This document shows, piece by piece, positions 1 to 6,623 of a stretch of 12,624 nucleotides of DNA. The notes beneath the pieces are model-generated. The model made no database searches and was not told where the DNA came from. It saw only the letters and a list, made by a program, of their open reading frames with translations. This stretch comes from Methanobacterium sp. (lineage in GTDB: Archaea > Methanobacteriota > Methanobacteria > Methanobacteriales > Methanobacteriaceae). The stretch's first letter is position 1. Each line of letters begins with the position of its first letter. Made by a program: the position numbers and the translations under genes. The stretch covers positions 3,063 to 15,686 of the forward strand of contig JAQVTJ010000035.1 in assembly GCA_028700095.1 (NCBI GenBank), written 5' to 3'.

Positions 1-137
1 CTACAAAAGTCTACAAAAGTCTACAAAAGTCTACAAAAGTCTACAAAAGTCTACAAAAGTCTACAAAAGTCTACAAAAGTCTACAAAAGTCTACAAAAGT
101 CTACAAAAGTCTACAAAAGTCTACAAAAGTCTACAAA
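1..137. repeat. 10-bp tandem repeat, 13 perfect copies plus a 7-base partial copy
   Basis: The unit CTACAAAAGT is repeated 13 times without a mismatch from the first base of the window and breaks off after CTACAAA at 137. The array probably continues to the left of the window. Each unit carries one A4 tract, so the A-tracts are spaced 10 bp apart, close to one helical turn; such phasing is known to give intrinsic DNA curvature. Because 10 is not a multiple of 3, all three forward frames are open and encode the same 10-residue peptide in different register. Frame 1 runs on to a TAA at 178-180, so a repetitive C-terminal protein tail cannot be excluded. The reverse strand has TAG stops in every frame. 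Confidence 0.97.
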
Positions 138-281
138 TATACATTATCGAATAATATTATATGGGATAATTAAAAGCTAATTTTCTATTTTATATATTCA
201 ATTGGTTTAATAAAAAAAAATATTATTCCCTATATCTTATTTCTCAAAAACTCTATATAGAAAAATCAATATAATATCTAT

Positions 282-546
282 ATGAAAAAAAATGATGATA
301 ATGGCCAAAATTTAAAATTTAAGGTGGTAGTTGAAAGGGATAAATGCACATCTTGTGGATCATGTGAAGATGTATGTCCAGAACTTTTTGAATTAGACGA
401 AGTAGGTAGCACATATTATTGGTTCAGAAAGGATAGAAAATAATGATGAACTTAGAATGAATGAAGAAAAATGTTGTGTTGATGCTGCTGAAAGCTGTCC
501 AATTATGATAATTCATGTATACCAAGATAACATAGAACTCCTTTAA
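282..546 (+). pseudogene. Ferredoxin, single [4Fe-4S] type, frameshifted
   Basis: A small soluble electron carrier. The first frame starts at ATG 282 and has the cluster motif C22-x2-C25-x2-C28-x3-C32-P followed by ELFELDEVGS, typical of short archaeal and Thermotoga-type ferredoxins of about 60-90 residues. That frame hits TAA at 441-443. The expected continuation (IIGSERIE, then a KCCVDAAESCP segment with the distal Cys-Pro) lies in the +1 frame from about 415 to the TAA at 544-546. One extra base, or two missing bases, near the TATTAT at 414-419 explains the break. The restored protein would be about 87-88 residues. No convincing ribosome binding site precedes ATG 282, so the true start may be a later GTG. 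It is followed 44 bases on by the TIR-like gene. Whether it is truly inactive depends on the reads. Confidence 0.82.
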
Positions 547-590
547 ATATATTTTTTAAAATTGATAAAAAAATATGGAAGTTAAATATA

Positions 591-992
591 ATGGATAATG
601 AACCAATCACCTATAAATTATTTATAAGCCAACTAAAAGAATCCACAGATGAATATAATAAATTAATTGATAAACTAGAAGCTCTCAATAATTTTCCCTA
701 TACCAATTATAGTATTGCAGATAAAACAACTAAAGAAGATTTAAAAGAACAAATTAAACCTGTTGATGTTGTTGTTATATTATCTGGTCAATATTCAATC
801 AATAAAGACTTAATAAAAAGAGAAATAGATGTTGCTATAGAACTTAACAAACCCATAGTTATGATAAGACCTTATGGTTTAGAAACAGTTCCAGAAAGCA
901 TTGAACAAAAAGCATCAGAAGTTATTGGATGGAATGCAGGATGTATTATTGATTCCATACAGGAAAGTTTAGATGAAAATGTAGATAATTAA
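591..992 (+). CDS. MTH538/ThsB-like TIR-fold protein, stand-alone
   Basis: The 133-residue protein matches in layout the MTH538 TIR-like family (often called DUF1863 or ThsB-like TIR). It has an N-terminal YKLFISQ strand (residues 8-14), an NYSIADK segment (39-45), LKEQIKPVDVVVILSGQYS (51-69), then IKREIDVAIELNKPIVMIRPYG (75-96, seen as two parts around E78) and a VIGWN segment (111-115). In ThsB of Thoeris defence, such a domain makes a cyclic ADP-ribose-type signal from NAD+ on phage infection; E78 sits where TIR enzymes keep the catalytic glutamate. No ThsA-type effector (SIR2 or SLOG) or other clear partner lies in the window, so defence is an inference from family. It is soluble, with no signal peptide or membrane segment. 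GGAAG at 577-581 gives a weak ribosome binding site. It is the only intact gene in the first 2.7 kb. Confidence 0.82.
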   Translation: MDNEPITYKLFISQLKESTDEYNKLIDKLEALNNFPYTNYSIADKTTKEDLKEQIKPVDVVVILSGQYSINKDLIKREIDVAIELNKPIVMIRPYGLETVPESIEQKASEVIGWNAGCIIDSIQESLDENVDN

Positions 993-1061
993 ATTATAAA
1001 ATTAAATTATCTAAAATAATATACTAAACAAAATCATGGGATAATATTAGAAAAAATATAT

Positions 1062-1096
1062 GTTAAAGATATAAATTGGTAACCAAAATATTTAAC
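1062..1096. other. Bulged hairpin downstream of the TIR gene
   Basis: GTTAAA (1062-1067) pairs with TTTAAC (1091-1096), and TTGG (1076-1079) pairs with CCAA (1083-1086) around a three-base loop, with unpaired A/T bases between the two stems. It may be a 3' end of the TIR transcript or part of the leader of the next gene. There is no adjoining U-run of note, so I do not call it a terminator. Confidence 0.4.
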
Positions 1097-1160
1097 ATTC
1101 TAAACTTCCAAATTTATCTACAATAATTGTTATAAAATAATATATAATGAATTAAAGGAT

Positions 1161-1227
1161 ATGATAATCTAATCTGCCTATTACAACAAAAAAAAGCGGT
1201 GGCCTATTAGTTTGTTGTAATTATCAT
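1161..1227 (+). promoter_or_regulatory. Inverted repeats in the exporter leader, two mutually exclusive folds
   Basis: A perfect 10-bp inverted repeat has arms at 1181-1190 (TTACAACAAA) and 1211-1220 (TTTGTTGTAA), with an outer 7-bp arm pair at 1161-1167 and 1221-1227. A second pairing, CTAAT at 1169-1173 with ATTAG at 1206-1210 plus GCC at 1176-1178 with GGC at 1201-1203, crosses the first and so competes with it. The element ends 23 bases before the ATG of the MFS exporter. It could be a DNA operator (two 10-bp half sites) or an RNA switch in the leader. The rest of 993-1250 is featureless A/T sequence apart from the hairpin at 1062-1096. Confidence 0.5.
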
Positions 1228-1250
1228 TATTATTAAAATGGAAGAATCAT

Positions 1251-2761
1251 ATGTGCACATATATACCAATAAGGACTAATAGAAATTTAGTAGCATTTAT
1301 AATGTCTTTTGGGGTTTTTATATGGTCTTTTAGTGCAGGTATTGTTACAATAGCATTGCCAACAATTTCCCAATATTTTGATATTAGTACATCTCTTGTT
1401 TCATGGGTTATTGTAGCCCATCTTCTAGTTTTAACAAGTTTTCTTTTGATATTTGGAAAAATAGGAGATTATGTAGGGTATAAGAAAATTTTTTTAGGTG
1501 GATTATTCCTGTTTACAGTTGGATCATATTTTTCTGGAATATCCTTAGATATAACTCAATTAATATCAGCAAGAATATTACAGGGAATAGGTTCTGCTAT
1601 GTTACTTGCTATGACTCCGGCAATAATATCTAGCACATTTCCCATGGTACAAGAGGGAAAGTATTTGGTTATATTTCACTTGCAACAACCGTTGCTCTTT
1701 CTATGGGTTATGGTGTAGGAAGACTTATTACTGAGAACTTTGGTTGGCATTGGATTTTTTTTATCACTGTACCTTTGGGTATTATTATAATGGTTTTAGC
1801 CTATAAATTCCTCCCAGAAATGCCTGGAATAGAAAAATATTATGGATTTGATGTATATGGATCTATTCTAATATCTCTTACAGTAATAACTCTTATAATA
1901 TCACTTGAAATGGGTGGAAGGGTAGGATGGATCTCATATAACATTATAGGGGGATTTTTAGCTTCAATTATACTTTTAATACTCTTTTATAAATGGGAAT
2001 TAAAATTTCCTTATCCTTTATTTAATATGTGTCTTCTAAAACAGAAATATCTTAATATTTCAATAGCAGCAGGGTTCATGACAAGTTTTGTTCTTACTGG
2101 TACAATATTTCTACTACCTTTTTACCTTGAACTAGTAATGGGTTTCCCTACAGATGTTGCTGGTCTTATTATTCTTTTACCCACTATGCTAATTATATTT
2201 GTAGGACCTCTCTCTGGACGTATATCTGACAGTATAGGATCCAAAATACCATCTATTTTTGGAGCTGTATGCCTTACAATTGCTCTTTTAGATTTAACAG
2301 TTATAAACCCTTCATCTGGGACATATGGAATATTATTTGTGTTAATAGCTCTTCTAATGAGATCACTTTCTGATGGTATGTTTTCACCTGCAAACAATAA
2401 ACTTGTTATGAGCCATAGTCCACCTGGAATGATGGGATCAGTTTCAAGCCTTTTAAATGCAGCCAAATACCTGGGACTTGTTATGGGCGTTGTAATTTTT
2501 GAAACAATATTTGACAGCACAGTAAGCCATATATCTGCTAATACTGAGGGAATTATATCTAATGGTGCTTTCCAGTTTAGTGTACCCACTGCTACATTAC
2601 TTTCAGGTTTCCAACATGCATTCTTTCTTGGTGCAATTATTAGTGTTTTAATAATCATTGCTACTTTATTATCTAAAGAAAATCCTTTAACAGATGAATA
2701 TAATAAAACATCAAAAAAAGATATAAATCAAAAATTAATATTAGAAGAAGAGTTTGTTTGA
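1251..2761 (+). pseudogene. DHA2-family (EmrB/QacA-like) MFS exporter, frameshifted
   Basis: A 14-helix-type drug:proton antiporter of the inner membrane. The first frame (from ATG 1251, GGAAG at 1240-1244) holds helices 1-4, the motif A loop GKIGDYVGYKK and the helix 4 motif ARILQGIGSAML. It then loses frame at 1661 and stops at 1716-1718. The -1 frame resumes at GTA 1661 with VFGYISLATT, the motif C-like helix (GYGVGRLITENFGWHWIFF) and the remaining helices to TGA 2759-2761. Restored length is 503 residues, normal for the family. The break coincides with G GGA AAG (1655-1661) in the correct phase for a -1 slippery heptamer; slipping there gives Gly-Lys-Val exactly as the family order needs. 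A single G deletion is the simpler reading. It ends 25 bases from the convergent substrate-binding gene. Substrate cannot be told from sequence. Confidence 0.85.
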
Positions 2762-2775
2762 TTTTAAAAAAAATA
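2762..2775 (-). terminator. U-tract terminator of the substrate-binding gene
   Basis: On the minus strand a T8 run (complement of 2766-2773) lies 13 bases after the TAG of the substrate-binding gene, in the 25-base gap between convergent genes. Archaeal RNA polymerase stops at such U-tracts without needing a hairpin; no stem is seen here. Confidence 0.5.
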
Positions 2776-2786
2776 AACTACTGGTT

Positions 2787-3732
2787 CTATTTAGGTAAAA
2801 AATCGGTATTTAAAATTTGATCCAATGTTAAATCATGTTCTATATATCCTAATTTTTTTTGTATTTCAATTAATTTAATAATATTATTTTCAAACTCAGG
2901 AGTAGGTATTGCTATAAATTCAACATGTTTAAGTGCATTCGCTTCTATTATTTTATTAGAACCTAATTTTCCCCCTAATATTAGTGCAGTTTCATCTTTA
3001 TGTGTATTTACATATTCAGTAGCTTCTAAATGCACCTTAAGAAATTTTCTAAGCTGTTCAGGTTTTTGTTTAATAAATTTATCTGTTGCAATAACAACAC
3101 AACATGGATGATGTGGCCAAATATCTTTAGAGTACATAAAAATTCTTTCTTCTGCTTGTAACCCTGCTTTTGATACATAGGGCTCCCATGCAACATATCC
3201 ATCACACCTTCCACTTTTCAATGCATCTAGCATAAGAGGAGGGTCAAGCTCAAATATTATTATCTATATTATTATTCCTAAGAAGAATGCGGAATAAAAC
3301 ATCCTGTATACCACTATTTTTGGGTATAAAAAAACTTTTACCAGCCAGTTGACTTATATTTGTTATATTATCCTTTTTAGAAACAACAATTCCACTACAT
3401 TCCTGATTTACGGCAGCAACAATTTTTATAGATATATTTCTACTTATTCCATCTGTTACTGGGGTGACTTCGCAATAACCCAGATCAATCAAATTTTTAT
3501 TGGCTGCATCAATTATCTCTGAACCTGTTCTGAAAGGAACTAGTTGCACTTTAATATCTGCTTGTTGGAAATAATCCCCGGCTTTGGCAACAAACAATGC
3601 AGAATCATGGTTACTTGGCAGATATCCTACACTAATAGTTTCTTGTGTACTTGTATAAAAATTATAAGTTCCATATACTAACAATATTATTAAAACACCC
3701 AATAACACTGTTAATATTAATTTGATTTTCAT
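2787..3732 (-). pseudogene. NitT/TauT-type (SsuA/NrtA-like) ABC substrate-binding protein, frameshifted
   Basis: The extracytoplasmic solute-binding part of an importer of the nitrate/sulfonate/taurine type (NMT1-like fold). I choose ATG 3732 because GAGG lies five bases before it; a longer TTG reading from 3759 has no such site. An N-terminal helix (LILTVLLGVLIILLVYG) anchors it, without a lipobox cysteine. The first lobe includes ISVGYLPSNHDSALFVAK, a LIDLGYCEVTP segment and the hinge region to about residue 155, then TGA at 3250-3252. The second lobe (SGRCDGYVAWEP, then KQKPEQLRKFLKVHLEATEY) follows in another frame; its unbroken reading starts upstream of ATG 3233 with FELDPPLM. One extra base or two missing bases in the AATAAT-rich stretch at about 3253-3275 explains it. 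Restored length is about 314 residues, normal for the family. No permease or ATPase gene is in the window, so it is an orphan component. The ligand is unknown. Confidence 0.82.
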
Positions 3733-3801
3733 TTGTGCCTCATAAAAAATTTTTATCAAAAACTATATCCTAATTATATTATATGCATTAATAGTTTTTT
3801 T

Positions 3802-3829
3802 GGATTTTTAATAAATCTAAAAAAAATCC
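3802..3829 (-). terminator. Inverted repeat with U-run at the end of nucS
   Basis: GGATTTTT (3802-3809) pairs with AAAAATCC (3822-3829) over a 12-base loop. It overlaps the last codons and TAG of nucS on the minus strand, where it reads as a T-rich stem. It may end the nucS transcript. No long U-run follows it, so the call is tentative. Confidence 0.35.
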
Positions 3830-4566
3830 AATGTTAAATTTTTATCATTATCAAAATTCCGTGGTGGTTCTAAAGATTTATATTCAAGCTTATATTTATT
3901 AAGAAGTTCTGCTGCATCATCAGTGATAGTTGGAGCCACTAAAATCCCCCTAACAAATTCTTTATAATCACAAAAACAGTTTAAATACTTTTTAAGTTGT
4001 TTAACTGCATTAATACCTGCTCGTCTACTTTTTAATTCCATAACAATTATGTTTCCATTTTTATCTTTACCAAAAACATCAATAAATCCATTAGAAGTCA
4101 TATATTCCCGTTGTAAAGGTCTAAATCCGTCTTCTATTATATTAGGATTCTCAAATATTAATTCTCTCATATTCTCTTCATATCCTGTTATTTCCAAGTC
4201 TTTAGAATCTTCTCCTTTAAAATAGGATGCAATATATGTTTTATGTAGTTCTACTTCAAGTTTTTCCGAGGGATTTCGTCTTTTTCCTTCAATATACATA
4301 ATACCATTTTTTATATGGGTGTTACATTGTGATTTTGGCGGTTGCCAATTTACTGGTTCAAGATTTCTGTCTTGATGTACCATAAATGAACCATCTGATT
4401 TTATAATGATCATTCTATCCCCCGAACCAAGTTTGCTCTTAGCTCTTCCTTCATAAATAACCTTACAATATGCCATTAACACAATAACTGCTTTTTTAGA
4501 TAGTCCTTCATTTATTATTTCAAATGTTCGTTGCTGATCTGGATTTTTTTCAGATAAAAATTTCAT
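3817..4566 (-). CDS. nucS: Endonuclease NucS/EndoMS, mismatch-specific
   Basis: A PCNA-linked nuclease that cuts both strands at certain mismatches (EndoMS activity) or branched single-stranded DNA, serving as the non-canonical mismatch repair of many archaea. The N-terminal DNA-binding domain has YEGRAKSKLGSGDRMIIIK, then DGSFMVHQ and VNWQPP. The C-terminal RecB-like nuclease domain has GFIDVFGKDKNGNIIVMELK with D163, E177 and K179 as the metal/catalytic set (249-residue numbering), followed by RRAG and AVKQLKKYL. The C-terminus LTLDFF resembles a PCNA-binding peptide, though the spacing is shorter than the usual QxxLxxFF. I place the start at ATG 4566 because the family begins shortly before the ENP/KNP segment. 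A GTG at 4605 would add 13 residues without a ribosome binding site. The gene is intact although its neighbours on both sides are broken. Confidence 0.92.
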   Translation of the reverse strand: MKFLSEKNPDQQRTFEIINEGLSKKAVIVLMAYCKVIYEGRAKSKLGSGDRMIIIKSDGSFMVHQDRNLEPVNWQPPKSQCNTHIKNGIMYIEGKRRNPSEKLEVELHKTYIASYFKGEDSKDLEITGYEENMRELIFENPNIIEDGFRPLQREYMTSNGFIDVFGKDKNGNIIVMELKSRRAGINAVKQLKKYLNCFCDYKEFVRGILVAPTITDDAAELLNKYKLEYKSLEPPRNFDNDKNLTLDFF

Positions 4567-4774
4567 AAATATCTGTTTAATACTCCTAACATAATATATT
4601 TTCACCTAAAAAAAAATGTATATAATAATAATAAACTTATCTTAACTTTTATAATAAAAGTGTGTGAATTTATAAAATAAGGATAATTGTTAATTTTAGA
4701 TAAAATCTATATACAAAATATCTGTAAATTTTTCCATATTTTTTTTTTGAGTAGACATAAAATAATATAAAAAG

Positions 4775-4865
4775 AGAGGGTTAATGATAAAAAAATATAT
4801 ATCCTCTATTTCCCTTAACCAGTATTATAAAACCTAACAAATATTTAGAGAATATATAGAGGAGG
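4775..4865 (+). promoter_or_regulatory. Leader that can hide the ribosome binding site of the B12-binding gene
   Basis: TCCTCTAT (4802-4809) is complementary over 8 bases to ATAGAGGA (4856-4863), which contains part of the GAGGAGG ribosome binding site of the TTG start at 4876. AGAGG at 4775-4779 can pair with CCTCT at 4803-4807 instead and would free the site. Three such competing segments are a typical layout of a translational switch. I see none of the conserved boxes of the cobalamin riboswitch. The rest of the 4567-4875 gap between the divergent genes is A/T-rich and presumably holds both promoters; I cannot assign a TATA box with confidence. Confidence 0.35.
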
Positions 4866-4875
4866 CTTTTTAACT

Positions 4876-5913
4876 TTGAAGAATAATGTGCTTATACTTG
4901 CTAAAGAAATTGTAACTAAACAATTTAAATCTCAAGGTGAATTCAATAATTATTATGGGGAATCTGAGTTCAAAAAGTACATAGAAGACACAGAATATAG
5001 TTTATCATATCTTTTTGAGGCAATTGAAGCTTCAAGTCTAGATTTATTTGCTGATTATATATCCTGGGAAAAAATATTTCTGGTTAATTTAGGTTTTCCT
5101 GAAGAACGTTTAAAAGAAAGATTGGAAATTATGGAAGATGTGCTTATAAAAAATCTTACTCCAAAAAAAAGTAGTATTGCAATTAAATATATTGAGGAAA
5201 GTATTAGTAAGCTTGCTGAACCATCAAATTATACTTCATATGTAAATTCATCTAAACCATTTGTAAAACTTTTAGAACAATACTTAGCATTTCTTCTTGA
5301 GGGGGATCGTCATTCAGCTGGAAAAATGATTATTGAATCAGTTGATAATGGAATAAATGTTAAAGATATTTATCTTCATGTTTTTCAAAGTTCACTCTAT
5401 GAAATTGGTAGATTATGGCAAGAAAATAAGATTACAATTAGTCAGGAACATTATTTTACAGCAGCCACCCAACTTATTATGTCACAACTCTATCCTTATA
5501 TCTCAACAACCAAAAAAACAGGTAAAATTCTTGTTGCAATGAGTGTAAGCAAAGAACTCCATGAAATTGGAATTAAAATGGTTGCAGATTTTTTTGAAAT
5601 GGACGGATGGAAAACATTTTATTTATGAGCCAATACTCCCAAAGAAAGTATAAAAGAAACTATAATAAATAAAAATGCTGATTTAATCCTAATCTCTGCT
5701 ACTATAGGATCACATATTGGGGAAGTGAGAGATCTTGTTAGATATATTCGCTCTTGTACTGAATGTAGAAAGCCAAAAATAATTGTTGGAGGATATCCTT
5801 TTAAAATAGATAAGGATCTATGGAAAAAAGTGGATGCAGATGGACAAGCAAAAGATGCAGAAGATGCTGTTAAATTAGGAGAACAACTGTTAATAAAAAA
5901 TAATAAAATATAA
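4876..5913 (+). pseudogene. Cobalamin-binding sensor-like protein, interrupted by in-frame TGA
   Basis: The TTG start at 4876 is backed by GGAGG at 4861-4865. About 120 residues of helical, unassigned sequence precede a four-helix B12-binding cap (residues 130-210: LLEGDRHSAGK, LYEIGRLWQ, then QEHYFTAA; the W181...E191-H192 arrangement recalls CarH-type B12 sensors). Next comes the Rossmann cobalamin domain with ELHEIG, whose H229 is the expected cobalt ligand (family DxHxxG, here Glu for Asp). After GWKTFYL the codon at 5626-5628 is TGA. The same frame continues as ANTP, ISATIGSHIGEV, IIVGGYPF and VDADGQAKDAEDAV to TAA 5911-5913, which completes the SxT and GG motifs. Relatives read YLGANTP, so TGA replaces a glycine GGA by one base. 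Full length would be 345 residues. A corrinoid methyl carrier (MtaC-like) is less likely because of the long N-terminus. No DNA-binding or kinase domain is seen. Confidence 0.85.
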
Positions 5914-5955
5914 ATCAAAAAAAAAAAATTCCAATAAAAATAATGGTAAATTAAA

Positions 5956-5965
5956 TTTTTTTTTT
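5956..5965 (+). terminator. T10 tract after the B12-binding gene
   Basis: A run of ten T residues lies 42 bases after the TAA at 5911-5913, a typical archaeal U-tract terminator position. The rest of 5914-6149 is A/T-rich with no other recognisable element. Confidence 0.5.
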
Positions 5966-6149
5966 AAATGGTTTAAAACAGAATTATGTCCTATAATTTA
6001 ATATAATTAATAATCTAAATAACTAATTTAACAGGTATTTATTTTTTTTAGTAACATTTAATTAAACCTAGAAGGATAACTATTTTCATTAGAATAATTA
6101 ATATATCATAATATTATTAAAACTGTTACATTTATTTTGGAGAACCCAA

Positions 6150-6581
6150 ATGCCAAATTTCGATATTGAAACTGCAATAATTATCAGCTTCATATTAGGT
6201 GTTATCCTACCTATGGTGGGTATTGGAGGAATTATATCCCTTATTATAATGGGATTTACAGTTACTTATCTTACTCAGCCTGAAATCACTAGTTATAAGG
6301 TTGGAGGTATTGCAACGGGAATTTTCTCCATTTTCTTTTTCTTTTTTGGATTTATAACCCCTCCAAAATTACCATATATATTACCAAATCCACTTTCATT
6401 AGGTGTTTTAATTGCATTTAGTGGTATATTAAATCTTATTTTCAGTTTAATAGTTTCTATAATAATATATGTCGGATTCGGACTTTTAGGGGGATTTTTA
6501 GCAGAAAAATTCTTCATGGGGGAAAATGAGAAAAAACAGAGATTTAACCTGAAACAGCGTAGAACACTTAAAAGAGCATAA
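6150..6581 (+). CDS. Small membrane protein of unknown function, four helices
   Basis: I do not recognise a named family with certainty; it resembles short DUF5518-type membrane proteins common in methanogens. The 143 residues contain four hydrophobic segments at about 8-35, 50-70, 80-97 and 98-121. Glycine-rich stretches (GVILPMVGIGGIISLIIMG and GFGLLGGFLAEKFF) suggest tight helix packing. The C-terminal tail (about 125-143) is strongly basic (KKQRFNLKQRRTLKRA) and should face the cytoplasm. GGAG at 6139-6142 supports ATG 6150. The FAD oxidoreductase starts 42 bases after its stop, so the two may be cotranscribed; a shared function is only inferred. No frameshift or unusual codon use is seen. 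Confidence 0.75.
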   Translation: MPNFDIETAIIISFILGVILPMVGIGGIISLIIMGFTVTYLTQPEITSYKVGGIATGIFSIFFFFFGFITPPKLPYILPNPLSLGVLIAFSGILNLIFSLIVSIIIYVGFGLLGGFLAEKFFMGENEKKQRFNLKQRRTLKRA

Positions 6582-6623
6582 ATTTTATTCTTAAATCTGT
6601 AAATTATAATGGGTGTGATTTTA

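Noticed and set aside
1..137. CRISPR array
   Set aside because: The units are 10 bp, directly adjacent and without spacers; it is a simple tandem repeat.
1169..1220. H-type pseudoknot
   Set aside because: The two 3' arms abut with no linker and only two bases join the 5' arms, which cannot span the stems; alternative folds are more likely.
2122..2658. 178-residue open frame on the minus strand
   Set aside because: It lies antisense inside the exporter, has no family features or ribosome binding site, and is a shadow of the real gene.
591..2761. Complete Thoeris-like system formed by the TIR gene and the membrane protein next to it
   Set aside because: The downstream protein is an ordinary DHA2 exporter, frameshifted, with its own leader; nothing supports an effector role.
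4567..4875. Cobalamin riboswitch before the B12-binding gene
   Set aside because: No B12-box-like conserved sequence is visible; only generic pairing with the ribosome binding site.
5626..5628. TGA as selenocysteine
   Set aside because: The family has glycine here, not cysteine, and no archaeal SECIS-like element was recognised in the downstream sequence.
5619..5918. 99-residue minus-strand frame over the B12 gene end
   Set aside because: Antisense to the continued B12-binding domain, whose motifs are clear in the forward frame.
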